DNA of 64,000 nucleotides from Gordonia sp. ABSL11-1 (GCF_030315685.1 NZ_JASXSI010000001.1:310001-374000); one strand, 5' to 3'. Positions 17,850 through 26,367 are shown, numbered from the stretch's first letter. A program made the numbers and translations. Notes: generated by a model not told the origin, from the sequence alone.

Positions 17850-18665
17850 GTGCCCACGACCATCCTGCCGATCGACACCGTCGTCCCCGCCCTCACCGAC
17901 GAATGGACAGTGCTCGACGAACTGGTGACCTCGCTGACCGACGAGCAGTGGCACACGGCATCGGTGGTGCCCGGCTGGTCCGTCGCCGACATCATCGCGC
18001 ATGTCATCCACGAGAGCATGCTCGCCGGACGCGACGTCGACACCGCCGCAGACGTGTCGTCCCTCGACCACGTCCGCAACCCCATCGGCGAGTTCAGCGA
18101 ACACTGGATAGAACATTTCCGCGGCTCCTCCTGGGCCGAGGTGATGGCCGCTCTGCGTGAGATCGTGGACGTCCGTGCCAAATCGTTGCGGTCGATGACG
18201 CACGCCGACTTCGACGCCGAGACGACCACCCCCGCCGGGTCCGGACACCTACGGCCGGTTCATGCGCATCCGGGTGTTCGATTGTTGGATCCACGAGATC
18301 GTTGGATCCACGAGATCGACATCCGGGACAGCACCGACGGATCGACGCCGTCACACCCCGGGGCGGCGGAGATCGCGCTGTCCGAGATCGCCGCGTCCCT
18401 GCCGTTCGTGATCGGCAAGAAGGCGCACCCCGGAGGGCACGTCGGTGCTGCTGCGGATCGGCGGCGTCGCCGCGCGCGACATCCGGATCGTCGTCGAGGA
18501 GCGCCCCGGGAGGTCGCCGAGCCGCCCGGCGGTGATGACTCGGCCGACGTCGTCCTCACCATGGACGTGGGCGGACGGACCAGCGCCGAACCGTCCCGCG
18601 TCGTCGTCGACGGCGAGGAGGCCATCGGCCGCGCGCTCGTCGAGAATCTCGCCCACGTCATCTGA
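17850..18665 (+). CDS. Mycothiol-dependent maleylpyruvate isomerase-like protein with compensated frameshifts
   Basis: A 271-aa DinB/MDMPI-fold protein (TIGR03083 type). The N-terminal half has a normal ASVVPGWSVADIIAHVIHE with a metal-type His. Around 18238-18317 the family sequence is in a different frame (GPDTYGRFMRIRVFDCWIHE) up to a 17-bp tandem duplication that returns it to frame. Around 18440-18510 it shifts again (VLLRIGGVAARDIRIVVEE is out of frame) before returning for SADVVLTMDVGG. The annotated frame stays open but encodes two scrambled segments. It is either a decayed gene or carries base-call errors. An AGGAG ribosome site precedes the GTG start. Confidence 0.7.
   Translation: MPTTILPIDTVVPALTDEWTVLDELVTSLTDEQWHTASVVPGWSVADIIAHVIHESMLAGRDVDTAADVSSLDHVRNPIGEFSEHWIEHFRGSSWAEVMAALREIVDVRAKSLRSMTHADFDAETTTPAGSGHLRPVHAHPGVRLLDPRDRWIHEIDIRDSTDGSTPSHPGAAEIALSEIAASLPFVIGKKAHPGGHVGAAADRRRRRARHPDRRRGAPREVAEPPGGDDSADVVLTMDVGGRTSAEPSRVVVDGEEAIGRALVENLAHVI
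18285..18318 (+). repeat. 17-bp perfect tandem duplication inside the isomerase-like gene
   Basis: TTGGATCCACGAGATCG occurs twice, head to tail, at 18285-18301 and 18302-18318. The unit encodes the family WIHEI segment. Its length changes frame by two, which offsets an apparent single-base insertion near 18237. Confidence 0.97.
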
Positions 18666-18796
18666 GGGCCGCACCGGCACACCGCGATCTGTCGGGGAAC
18701 GGGTGTGCGACGGTTCCTTCGGTGGCGGCATCGATCGCTTCACCAACGACAAGCGTTCGTCGTCCGATCGGACGACGCGACTCCAGTCGGTTCTGC

Positions 18797-19624
18797 TCAG
18801 CTGTTGTGCGAGTCCCGCGAGGTGTTGTCGTCCAACGCCGTCGCCGAGCCGAAATCGCGCGCTCGACGGCCCGACAACATCTGCGCGGGTTGCGGATCGC
18901 TCAACAGCGTGCGGACCAGTTCAGGCGTGTCCTCGATCGGGTGATCGCTCGCGGCCAGGACGAGATTGCCGGTGCGCCGGCCTTTCAACATCGCGGCGTC
19001 GGCGACGACCGCGACGTGCTCGAAGACCTCTGCGGCCGTCGCGACCTCGGCCCGGGCACGGGTGAGATCCCGGTTGTCGCCGCAATTGGCGAGGTACAGG
19101 CCACCGGGGGCGAGGACGCGGCGCACCTGCACGACGAACTCCCGCGTGGTCAGGTGACGTGGTGTGCGTGCGGCGATGAACGCGTCCCGCACGATGACAT
19201 CACGGGTCTGTTGGGTCAGGCCGGTCAGGACCTCACGGGCGTCGCCCACGCGGATGCGTAGCCGGGGTGCGCGGGGAAGGTCGAACCACTCGCGGGCCAG
19301 GCGCGCCAGTTCGGCGTCGATCTCGATGGCGACCTGCTTGGACCCCGGGTATCGGTCGGCGACGTATCGGGGCAGCGCGCACGCGGCCGCCCCCAGATGC
19401 AGGGCCCTGATCGGGGCGTCGGCGTCATGTCGGCTCGCGATCAGCGCAGCCATCTGGCGCATGTACTCGAACTCGAGGACCCCCGGGTCGGGGTGGATGT
19501 GTGAACTCTGCGCCCCGTTGATCGTCAGCAGCCAGCCGCCGGCGACGGTGTCGTGCACCAATTCGGCGACACCGGTGCTGATCCTGTGCCGCCCGACGAC
19601 GGGTTCGGGGCGGGTTCTGGCCAT
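18797..19624 (-). CDS. Spermidine synthase-like (SAM-fold) protein
   Basis: A 275-aa protein with the Rossmann-like fold of spermidine synthases and related methyltransferases: ALHLGAAACALPRYVADRYPGSKQVAIEID, then RIRVGDAREVL and a VIVRDAF segment where true spermidine synthases have the catalytic Asp. The N-terminus has the short beta-strand cap (DPGVLEFEYMRQMAALI). The usual GGGDG loop is replaced by LGAAAC, so polyamine synthesis is doubtful and another SAM-dependent role is possible. The ATG at 19624 is preceded by TAGACT (8 nt). No polyamine genes are adjacent. Confidence 0.78.
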   Translation of the reverse strand: MARTRPEPVVGRHRISTGVAELVHDTVAGGWLLTINGAQSSHIHPDPGVLEFEYMRQMAALIASRHDADAPIRALHLGAAACALPRYVADRYPGSKQVAIEIDAELARLAREWFDLPRAPRLRIRVGDAREVLTGLTQQTRDVIVRDAFIAARTPRHLTTREFVVQVRRVLAPGGLYLANCGDNRDLTRARAEVATAAEVFEHVAVVADAAMLKGRRTGNLVLAASDHPIEDTPELVRTLLSDPQPAQMLSGRRARDFGSATALDDNTSRDSHNS

Positions 19625-19632
19625 CGCGGAAG

Positions 19633-19638
19633 AGTCTA
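19633..19638 (-). promoter_or_regulatory. -10 element (TAGACT) of spermidine synthase-like gene
   Basis: TAGACT on the minus strand ends 8 nt before the ATG at 19624, compatible with leaderless or near-leaderless transcription. Confidence 0.4.
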
Positions 19639-19757
19639 TGACGGGCGCGTACCGGCCGTGTCGACGGAGGTGAGGTGGGTGGGGGTGAGGCGGTCGGGCG
19701 ACCGTCACCGGGGGCATCGGCGGCGGTGAGGTCGACGGAGTCGACGGGGTGTGCGGC

Positions 19758-19763
19758 TACGAT
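19758..19763 (+). promoter_or_regulatory. -10 element (TACGAT) of cobD
   Basis: TACGAT ends 6 nt before GTG 19770. This decides the start, since no ribosome site precedes any candidate start codon. Confidence 0.55.
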
Positions 19764-19769
19764 CACCGG

Positions 19770-20828
19770 GTGCCCGGTCCGCTCACCGCTACCGACCGCC
19801 TCACGACGGTCTGCCTCACCGCCGTCCGGCGACCGCTGCATGCCGGTGGCGCATCGCACCGCCGACGATGGGGGATCGACGCCCCCCGTCGTTCCCGTCA
19901 TCTCGGTGTCGCCGTCGGGATCGTCGCGGGATATCTCCTCGACCGCGTGGTCGGCGACCCGCGGCGCGCGCACCCGGTCGCCGGGATCGGGCTGGCGGCG
20001 GCCCGGCTCGAGCATGTCCTCTATCGCGACTCACGTTCGGCCGGAACGCTGTTCGCGGCAACATGCGTCGGCACCGCCACGATCGTCGGGCTCGGCCTGC
20101 GTCGGTTGTCGCCGTCGGACGGGGTTGCCGTGGCGGTCACCGGCGCCGTGACCTGGTCTGCACTCGGCGGCACATCGCTGACCGGGATCGGCGAGGCGAT
20201 CGCCACCGCGCTCGACGACGGGGACATCGCCGCCGCCCGCAGCTGGATCCCGAGTCTGTGCGGACGCGATCCGGAATCGCTCGACGACGCCGGGATCGTC
20301 CGGGCCGCACTCGAGTCCATCGCCGAGAACACCTCGGACGCCACGGTCGCCCCGCTGTTCTGGGTCGGAGTGGCCGGGATTCCCGGGTTACTCGCGTATC
20401 GCACGGCCAACACCCTCGACGCGATGGTCGGGTATCGCAACGACCGGTACCGCCGCTTCGGCTGGGCCGCCGCCCGACTCGATGACCTCGCCAACATCAT
20501 CCCGGCGCGGTTGACGGGTTTGCTGGTGATGGTGCTCGGCGGCGAACCGTCCCGGGCAAGGCGCGCCTGGCGGCGAGACGCCGGGCGGCATCCGAGTCCG
20601 AACGCCGGTGTCGTGGAGGCCAGTTTCGCCGGCGCGCTGGGGGTGACGCTGGGCGGGCGCACGGTCTATCCGCACGGCGTGGAGGAGCGCCCGCGATTGG
20701 GGGCGGGGCAGCCGCCGACCGCCGACGACCTGCGCGCGGCGGTCGTGCTGTCCCGGCGTGTACAGACCGCCGCCGCAATCGGTGCTGCCGTGATGTCGGC
20801 GCTGCTCAGCCGCCGTAACGCTCGGTGA
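19770..20828 (+). CDS. cobD: Adenosylcobinamide-phosphate synthase CobD/CbiB
   Basis: Integral membrane enzyme (352 aa) that attaches aminopropanol (or its phosphate) to adenosylcobyric acid in cobalamin synthesis. Family motifs are GYLLDRVVGDPRRAHPVAGIG, ESIAENTSDATVAPLFW, AYRTANTLDAMVGYRNDRY and RDAGRHPSPNAGVVEA...GGRTVYPHGVE. Several hydrophobic helices span the chain. The GTG at 19770 is supported by TACGAT 6 nt upstream; the roughly 40 residues before the conserved region are poorly matched. Its 3' end overlaps the convergent SURF1 gene by 23 nt. Other cobalamin genes here are cobC (24.1 kb) and cobS (63.7 kb). Confidence 0.92.
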   Translation: MPGPLTATDRLTTVCLTAVRRPLHAGGASHRRRWGIDAPRRSRHLGVAVGIVAGYLLDRVVGDPRRAHPVAGIGLAAARLEHVLYRDSRSAGTLFAATCVGTATIVGLGLRRLSPSDGVAVAVTGAVTWSALGGTSLTGIGEAIATALDDGDIAAARSWIPSLCGRDPESLDDAGIVRAALESIAENTSDATVAPLFWVGVAGIPGLLAYRTANTLDAMVGYRNDRYRRFGWAAARLDDLANIIPARLTGLLVMVLGGEPSRARRAWRRDAGRHPSPNAGVVEASFAGALGVTLGGRTVYPHGVEERPRLGAGQPPTADDLRAAVVLSRRVQTAAAIGAAVMSALLSRRNAR

Positions 20829-21810
20829 GTTTGGCGCGTACGTCGGCCGGGGTCTCCTCGGCGTCGGGGCCGTTGCCGATCTGATGGCGCTGCCGCGTGC
20901 TCGATGCTGCTCCCGCCTGCCGTAGGTCGGCACGGACGCGGTCCCGTCGGGTCCTCACGACCGGTGGCACGGAGATCTGTTCGTGAGGTGCGTCATCCGA
21001 CGCCGCCGCGCCGGGCGCTTCCTGCGCAGGATTCTCCGCGGCAACCTGCCGCGTCGCATTCTTCAGCGCCGCGCTGCGTCGGCGCTGGCGCACCTCGGAA
21101 TAGATGAAGTAGCCGGCGCCGAGTGGGGCCATGATGCCGAACGCCAGCCACTGCAGGCCATAGGACAGGTAAGGGCCCGACTCCAGTTGCGGGAGCGGGA
21201 TGTCGCCGAGGGATCCGGGCTGATCCGGGGACAACTGGAGATAGAACGGGTCGAGCGGGTTAGAGGTCGCGCGTCCCACCTCGACGGGGTCGATGGTGTA
21301 GACGGCGAGCGCGCCGGCCTCGCTGTGGGCGCCGCGCCCGGGGGAGGTGCCCTCGCCCTGGCGGATGCGGGCAGAGATCGTCGTCTCGCCCGCAGGTGCG
21401 CTCGGGACATCGGGCAGGGCGGTCTGCTGCGGACGGACATATCCACGATCGACCAGGACCACGCGTGAGCCGTCGTCGACGGCGAAGGGGGTGAGGACCT
21501 CGACGGCGGGCCGCTCGTCGACCGAACGAAGACGGACGAGGACCTCCTTGTCGGTCAGATAACGACCGGTCAGGGTCACCTCACGCCATTCGGTCGACGC
21601 CCGGAACCCGGTACCCGGCGGGGCGAGATCGCCGAGCGCGACCGGCCCGGTCGACATCGCCGACTTGATCAGTTCGTTGCGGTGTTCGGTGGCGGTGTTC
21701 TTGCCCAACTGCCAGGGCGCGAGAAGCATGAAGCACATCGCGGCGAAGGCGATGACCACGATCCCGAGGGCTATCCACCCGGGACGTAGGAACGCTCGCA
21801 CCACATGCAC
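20806..21810 (-). CDS. SURF1 family cytochrome oxidase assembly protein
   Basis: A 334-aa membrane protein of the SURF1 family, which helps assemble heme-copper (aa3) oxidase. Two transmembrane segments bracket an extracytoplasmic domain: WIALGIVVIAFAAMCFMLLAPWQLG near the N-terminus and YGLQWLAFGIMAPLGAGYFIY near residue 225. Family motifs are WQLGKN, WREVTLTGRYL and LVDRGYVRP. A long charged C-terminal tail (about 100 aa) follows the second helix. The GTG at 21810 has TACCGT 6 nt upstream, suggesting a leaderless message. Synteny matches Rv2235. Confidence 0.9.
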   Translation of the reverse strand: MHVVRAFLRPGWIALGIVVIAFAAMCFMLLAPWQLGKNTATEHRNELIKSAMSTGPVALGDLAPPGTGFRASTEWREVTLTGRYLTDKEVLVRLRSVDERPAVEVLTPFAVDDGSRVVLVDRGYVRPQQTALPDVPSAPAGETTISARIRQGEGTSPGRGAHSEAGALAVYTIDPVEVGRATSNPLDPFYLQLSPDQPGSLGDIPLPQLESGPYLSYGLQWLAFGIMAPLGAGYFIYSEVRQRRRSAALKNATRQVAAENPAQEAPGAAASDDAPHEQISVPPVVRTRRDRVRADLRQAGAASSTRQRHQIGNGPDAEETPADVRAKLTERYGG

Positions 21811-21816
21811 ACCTCA

Positions 21817-21822
21817 ACGGTA
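21817..21822 (-). promoter_or_regulatory. -10 element (TACCGT) of SURF1 gene
   Basis: TACCGT on the minus strand ends 6 nt before GTG 21810, a leaderless arrangement. The plus-strand gene at 21893 starts 83 nt away, so the two promoters share this short divergent region. Confidence 0.5.
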
Positions 21823-21879
21823 CCGAGAGGTGCCCGGGACACACAGCCGCGCATCCCCCGGGTTGTCGACGCCGCCGGG

Positions 21880-21885
21880 TAGCGT
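21880..21885 (+). promoter_or_regulatory. -10 element (TAGCGT) of zinc metallopeptidase gene
   Basis: TAGCGT ends 7 nt before ATG 21893, with no ribosome site between them. Confidence 0.5.
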
Positions 21886-21892
21886 GAGCGCA

Positions 21893-22894
21893 ATGCGCGA
21901 TTTCCTCTGCCGTGAGTGTGGACAGCGGCTTTCGTTCGAGAACAGTCTCTGTCTGCACTGCACGAGTTCGCTCGGATTCTGGCTGCCGGACCGCGCCATC
22001 TACGTCCTCGACGACCGCGACCGTGTCCAGATCGACGGTCAGCTCCTGGAACGGTGCGCCAATACCAAGGTGGCGCAATGCAATTGGTTGGTCAAGTGGA
22101 CCGGGATGCCCGAATTGTGCGCCTCGTGTCGGCTCACCAGGACCCGGCCGACCGACGACGACGTCGACGCGATGGCCGAGTTCGGTCGCGCGGAGACGGC
22201 CAAGCGTCGCCTGATCCTGGAACTCGACGAACTCGGGCTTCAGATCCGGGGGCGCGACGACGATCCCGACGCGGGCCTGGCCTTCGACCTGTTGTCGAGC
22301 TCACAGGTCCCGGTGACCACGGGACATGCCAGTGGAGTGATCACCCTCGACCTCGCCGAAGGCGACGATGTGCACCGGGAGCAGATGCGCGTGGAACTCG
22401 ACGAGCCGTATCGCACCGTCCTCGGGCACTTTCGACATGAGATCGGCCACTACTACCAGATGGTGCTCGTCGACGCCGACGCCCGACAGCGTTTCGAGGA
22501 GCTGTTCGGCGATCCCGACGCGGACTATCAGGCCGCCCTGGACCGGCACTACTCGACGGGTGCCCCGGACGGATGGCGCCAGGACTTCGTCTCGTCGTAC
22601 GCGACGATGCACCCTGCCGAGGATTTCGCCGAGACCTTTGCCCACTACCTGCACATCCGCGACACGCTCGACACCGCGGCGGCATTCGCGATGGCACCGG
22701 CCGGCTCGACACTCGAGAGCGTGCTGCCGGGCGACGTCGGCTTCGAACGGCTCATCGAGTGGTGGCTGCCGCTGACGTGGGCACTCAATCAGATCAACCG
22801 ATCGATGGGACATCCGGACCTGTATCCGTTCGTCCTGCCCGAGCGCGTACTCGAGAAGATCCGCTTCGTGCACAACCTCGTGCTACCCGGCTGA
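21893..22894 (+). CDS. Zinc-ribbon-containing putative zinc metallopeptidase
   Basis: A 333-aa cytoplasmic protein. The N-terminus holds four Cys in CxxC pairs (C6, C9, C20, C23) and a second set (C55, C63, C76, C79), which look like two zinc ribbons. The centre has FRHEIGHYYQ, an HExxH zinc-protease site (H182, E183, H186), and a downstream AEDFAETFAHY that could supply the third ligand. It matches the 'putative zinc-binding metallopeptidase' family of actinobacteria and proteobacteria; its substrate is unknown. The ATG at 21893 is supported by a leaderless-type -10 element. It converges on ptpA. Confidence 0.85.
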   Translation: MRDFLCRECGQRLSFENSLCLHCTSSLGFWLPDRAIYVLDDRDRVQIDGQLLERCANTKVAQCNWLVKWTGMPELCASCRLTRTRPTDDDVDAMAEFGRAETAKRRLILELDELGLQIRGRDDDPDAGLAFDLLSSSQVPVTTGHASGVITLDLAEGDDVHREQMRVELDEPYRTVLGHFRHEIGHYYQMVLVDADARQRFEELFGDPDADYQAALDRHYSTGAPDGWRQDFVSSYATMHPAEDFAETFAHYLHIRDTLDTAAAFAMAPAGSTLESVLPGDVGFERLIEWWLPLTWALNQINRSMGHPDLYPFVLPERVLEKIRFVHNLVLPG

Positions 22895-22920
22895 GGTTCG
22901 TGCTGGCCCCGGGTAGCGGG

Positions 22921-23400
22921 TCAGCCCTCTTCGAGGGTGGCGTGCACCCACGCGAGGAGCCCCGGCACGGCGGCTTCGATCTGCTCGCGGGTGATCGCGA
23001 AATCCTTCTCGGTGCCGTAGTACGGGTCGTTGAGGTCGAGGTCACCTGGCCCGGCCGACGGATCGAAGCTGCGCAACAGGCGCACGCGGTCACCGAGGCG
23101 CTTGCGCTCGAGTTCCCTGACATGACCCGCGTCCATCGCCACCAATAGGTCCGCGTCGAAATCCGCGGGCGAGAGTTGCGCTGCGACATGGCCATCGGAA
23201 TAGCCGTGCGCCAACAGTTCGGTCCGCGCACGATTGTCGGCGGGTTCGCCGGTGTGCCATCCGGTCGTGCCGACGCTGGTGACGCGAACCCGTTCGGTGA
23301 GGCCCGCCTCGTCGAGCGCCCACCGGAAGATGTTCTGTGCCATGGGCGACCGGCAGATGTTGCCGGTGCACACGAAACACACGTGTAGTTGATCAGACAC
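22921..23400 (-). CDS. ptpA: Low-molecular-weight protein-tyrosine phosphatase PtpA
   Basis: Tyrosine phosphatase (159 aa). The P-loop VCTGNICRSP carries the nucleophile C11 and R17, and the general acid is D125 in LNDPYYG. The double Tyr (127/128) equals the pair phosphorylated by PtkA in M. tuberculosis. The GTG at 23400 is chosen because it places the P-loop at the family position and overlaps the ptkA stop by 8 nt; an upstream frame start at 23541 lies inside ptkA. Gene pairing with ptkA matches Rv2234/Rv2232. In pathogens PtpA is secreted into host cells; no such role can be inferred here. Confidence 0.93.
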   Translation of the reverse strand: MSDQLHVCFVCTGNICRSPMAQNIFRWALDEAGLTERVRVTSVGTTGWHTGEPADNRARTELLAHGYSDGHVAAQLSPADFDADLLVAMDAGHVRELERKRLGDRVRLLRSFDPSAGPGDLDLNDPYYGTEKDFAITREQIEAAVPGLLAWVHATLEEG

Positions 23401-24097
23401 CCAGTACCTCGCGCAGATCTGCAATGGACCCGACAGACCACGCTGCCGAGCCGTCCTCCCCATCCAGAGCGTAGCCCCAACCGACCAGGATCGCTGGTAT
23501 CCCGAACAGGGCGGCACCCTCGATGTCGTGAGCGCGGTCACCGATCATCACCACGGGCACGTCGCCCACCTGTCCGTCGGTGCCGGCGATCCCGAGTTGG
23601 TCGAGCGCACGAGCGATGACATCCGACTTCGCACGCCGCCGTCCGTCGTCGCTGGCCCCGGAGATGATCCGGAAATGCCCGGCGAGACCGAAGTGCTCGA
23701 GGATGGCGCGTGCGGTGTTCTCGTTCTTCGAGGTGGCGACCGCGAGCGTCCGGCCGGACGCGGCGAGATCGGCGAGGACCGGGCCCATCCCGTCGAACAC
23801 GGAGTTCTCCAACCATCCGACGTCCGTGTAACGCTCGCGATAGGCGCGCATGGCGACGTCGGCGGTCTCCTGATCCAGCCCGAGTCCGGTGAGTGTGTCG
23901 ATCATCGGTGGTCCGGCAATGCCGGCGACCACCTCGGGGGCGGGTTCGGGCGCGCCCACCGCGGCGAGCGCGTGACGGAAACTGTTGGCGATTCCGGCGA
24001 AACTGTCGGTGATCGTGCCGTCGAGATCGACCAGCAGGATCGTCGAGGGATCCGCGGGATCGGGATGGGTCGATGTGAGATCGGCTGTTCCAGGCAT
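23393..24097 (-). CDS. ptkA: PtkA-like HAD-superfamily protein
   Basis: A 234-aa HAD-family protein in the position of Rv2232 (PtkA), described as a protein tyrosine kinase acting on PtpA. HAD motif I is VDLDGTITDS, motif II is ATSKNE (T-S), motif III a Lys in RRAKSDVI and motif IV MIGDRAHDIEG. By sequence alone it would be called a phosphoglycolate-phosphatase-like hydrolase. The ATG at 24097 is used; a GTG at 24106 is equally possible. It is translated just before ptpA with an 8-nt overlap and is divergent from cobC. The kinase assignment rests on synteny. Confidence 0.82.
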   Translation of the reverse strand: MPGTADLTSTHPDPADPSTILLVDLDGTITDSFAGIANSFRHALAAVGAPEPAPEVVAGIAGPPMIDTLTGLGLDQETADVAMRAYRERYTDVGWLENSVFDGMGPVLADLAASGRTLAVATSKNENTARAILEHFGLAGHFRIISGASDDGRRRAKSDVIARALDQLGIAGTDGQVGDVPVVMIGDRAHDIEGAALFGIPAILVGWGYALDGEDGSAAWSVGSIADLREVLGV

Positions 24098-24122
24098 GTC
24101 GGTCACTGTTCCATCGTGCACG

Positions 24123-24128
24123 TAGGCT
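24123..24128 (+). promoter_or_regulatory. -10 element (TAGGCT) of cobC
   Basis: TAGGCT ends 8 nt before ATG 24137; the ptkA start is only 39 nt away on the other strand. Confidence 0.45.
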
Positions 24129-24136
24129 GATGGTTT

Positions 24137-25192
24137 ATGACATCGGGGCTGTTCGCACGGGCGCGGCACGGCGATGCCGACGCCGAACCGGGACTCGTCG
24201 ACTTCGCCGTCAACGTGCGAAGCGGCCCACCGGACTTCGTCCGGGACGCCATCGTCGAGCGGGTCGCCGACCTGGCCGCCTACCCCTCGGCGGCGGACGA
24301 GGCACGCGCCGTCGACGCGGTCGCGCAGGCACACGGGCGGCGCACCGACGAGGTCCTGCTGCTCGCCGGTGCGGCGGAGGGATTCGAACTGCTCCCGCGA
24401 CTGCACCCGACCCACGCCGCATTGATCCAGCCGTCGTTCACCGAACCCGAACTGGCCCTGCGGGCGGCGGACATCCCGATCACCGATGTGGTGCTCGAGC
24501 CGCCCTGGCGACTCGACGGCGCGCACGTGCCCTCCGACGCCGACCTGGTGGTCCTGGGCAACCCGACCAACCCGACGTCGGTGCTGCACCGAGCGTCGGC
24601 GATCGACACCCTCCGTAGGGCCGGGCGGACGGTCGTCGTCGACGAGGCGTTCGCCGACATCACGCTCGACGCGGTGACCGGACGGCACGAGCCCGAGTCG
24701 GTCGCGTCGTCGGCGGGTCCGGACACGATCGTGATCCGTAGTGTCACCAAGACCTTCGGGCTCGCCGGGCTGCGTGCCGGTTACCTGCTCGCCGACCCGG
24801 AGATCATCGCGCGGCTGACCGTCGGCCGTCGCCCGTGGCCGCTCGGTACGCTCGCCCTCGCCGCGCTGGCGGCGTGCGTCGGAGTACGCGGGCAGCGGCA
24901 CGCCCTGGCACAGGCGCACCAGATCGCCGACCATCGCGCCGACATGGTGTCCCGGTTGACCGCCGCCGGATTCGACGTCTGCGCGCAGCCCCGTGCGTCC
25001 TACGTGCTCCTCGAGGTCCCCGAGGCCGTGGAGATCAAACAGCGCCTGCGTGGGCGTGGGTTCGCGGTCCGCAGCGGCGCCAACTTCGTGGGCCTCGACG
25101 ATCGGCATCTGCGACTCGCGGTGCGTGACCCGGCCACGACCGCAGGCCTCGTCGAGGCGATGGCACTGCTACGAAAGGAGATCCGGCGATGA
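24137..25192 (+). CDS. cobC: PLP-dependent aminotransferase-like CobC (threonine-phosphate decarboxylase type)
   Basis: A 351-aa fold-type I PLP enzyme related to histidinol-phosphate aminotransferase and CobC/CobD decarboxylases, annotated as CobC in mycobacteria (Rv2231c). The PLP lysine is in SVTKTFGLAGLRAGY, with NPTNPT and VVDEAFADI upstream and an Arg near the C-terminus (LRLAVRDP) for the carboxylate or phosphate. It would supply aminopropanol phosphate for the lower ligand arm of cobalamin, matching nearby cobD. The stop overlaps the Nif3-like gene by 4 nt (ATGA). Confidence 0.85.
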   Translation: MTSGLFARARHGDADAEPGLVDFAVNVRSGPPDFVRDAIVERVADLAAYPSAADEARAVDAVAQAHGRRTDEVLLLAGAAEGFELLPRLHPTHAALIQPSFTEPELALRAADIPITDVVLEPPWRLDGAHVPSDADLVVLGNPTNPTSVLHRASAIDTLRRAGRTVVVDEAFADITLDAVTGRHEPESVASSAGPDTIVIRSVTKTFGLAGLRAGYLLADPEIIARLTVGRRPWPLGTLALAALAACVGVRGQRHALAQAHQIADHRADMVSRLTAAGFDVCAQPRASYVLLEVPEAVEIKQRLRGRGFAVRSGANFVGLDDRHLRLAVRDPATTAGLVEAMALLRKEIRR

Positions 25193-26367
25193 ACGCGACC
25201 CGTGACGGAGAGACAGACGGGACGGCGACGGGAGGATCGGCGGCGGGCGGCACGACCGGCGCCGAGGTGATCGCGGTACTCGACCGCGAGTACCCGCGGC
25301 GGCTCGCGGAGGCCTGGGATTCGGTCGGACCGGTGTGCGGTGATCCGACGGAACGGGTCGACACCGTCCTCGTGTGTGTCGACGTCACCGACGGTGTCGT
25401 CGATGCGGCCATCGCCATGGGTGCGCAGCTCGTGATCGCCCATCATCCGCTGCTCCTGCGCGGAGTCGATTCGGTCGCCGCGGATACGGTCAAGGGGCGG
25501 ATCGTGCATCGTCTGATCCGGGCGGGTGTGGGACTGTTCACGGCGCACACCAACGCCGACAGTGCACGTCCCGGCGTCTCGGATGCGCTGGCGGACCTTC
25601 TCGATCTGGTCGATACGGTGCCCATCGATCCGAAACCGCAGGTGCCCATGGACAAATGGGTGGTGATGGTGCCGGAGGGCAACGCCGAGCAGGTCACCGA
25701 GGCGATGTTCGCGGCCGGTGCCGGTGCGATCGGCGAGTATCGGGACTGCTCCTGGTCGGTTGTCGGCACCGGACAGTTCGAGGCACTCGAGGCGGCGGAT
25801 CCGACGATCGGGACGATCGGGGAACGCACACGTGTGGACGAGGATCGTGTCGAGATGGTCGCGGCGCGTGGTCTGCGCCGGTCGGTGCTCACCGCGTTGC
25901 GTGGCGCCCACCCGTACGAGGAGCCCGCGTTCGACATCCTCGAAGTGGCCGATGCGGCAAGTGATGTCGGGCTCGGCCGGATCGGACGACTCGACGAGCC
26001 GACTACTCTGCGTGAGTTCGCCGCGCGAGTGGGGGCCCGGCTGCACAGCCCGTCCGGGGTTCGCGTCGCGGGTGACCCCGACCGGCGGGTCGCCACGGTC
26101 GCGGTCTGTGGCGGTGCGGGTGACTCGCTGCTGGACATCCTCACCGCCGAGGGTGGCGACGTCTATGTGACCGGAGATCTCCGCCATCACCCGGCCGACG
26201 AGAATGCGCGACGCGGAGGACCCGCGCTGATCGACCCCGGCCACTGGGCGACCGAGTTCCCCTGGTGTGGTCATGTCGCGCGGCTGCTCGCCGAGGAGCT
26301 CGGCGTGACTGCCGCGGTGCACCGCGCGCCGACCGATCCGTTCGTCCTCGTCGAGGGCGAACGATAG
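25189..26367 (+). CDS. Nif3-like dinuclear metal centre protein
   Basis: A 392-aa member of the NIF3/DUF34 family (Rv2230c-like), which form toroidal hexamers with two metal ions per subunit. The metal motif HHPLLLRG and later GDLRHHPADE...HWATE are intact. Between them lies the PII-like insertion (KWVVMVPEGNAEQVTEAMFAAGAGAIGEYRDCSW) seen in about half the family. Physiological function is unsettled; GTP cyclohydrolase activity has been suggested for some members. It overlaps cobC by 4 nt. The first 20 residues are Gly/Thr-rich and unlike the family. Confidence 0.9.
   Translation: MNATRDGETDGTATGGSAAGGTTGAEVIAVLDREYPRRLAEAWDSVGPVCGDPTERVDTVLVCVDVTDGVVDAAIAMGAQLVIAHHPLLLRGVDSVAADTVKGRIVHRLIRAGVGLFTAHTNADSARPGVSDALADLLDLVDTVPIDPKPQVPMDKWVVMVPEGNAEQVTEAMFAAGAGAIGEYRDCSWSVVGTGQFEALEAADPTIGTIGERTRVDEDRVEMVAARGLRRSVLTALRGAHPYEEPAFDILEVADAASDVGLGRIGRLDEPTTLREFAARVGARLHSPSGVRVAGDPDRRVATVAVCGGAGDSLLDILTAEGGDVYVTGDLRHHPADENARRGGPALIDPGHWATEFPWCGHVARLLAEELGVTAAVHRAPTDPFVLVEGER

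Noticed and set aside
16320..18248. Minus-strand open frame of about 640 codons opposite the GH1 and isomerase-like genes
   Set aside because: Low-complexity composition with no recognisable family; both genes underneath have strong motifs and good starts.
19625..19769. Cobalamin riboswitch upstream of cobD
   Set aside because: The promoter element lies 6 nt before the start codon, leaving no leader RNA, and no B12-box-like sequence was seen.
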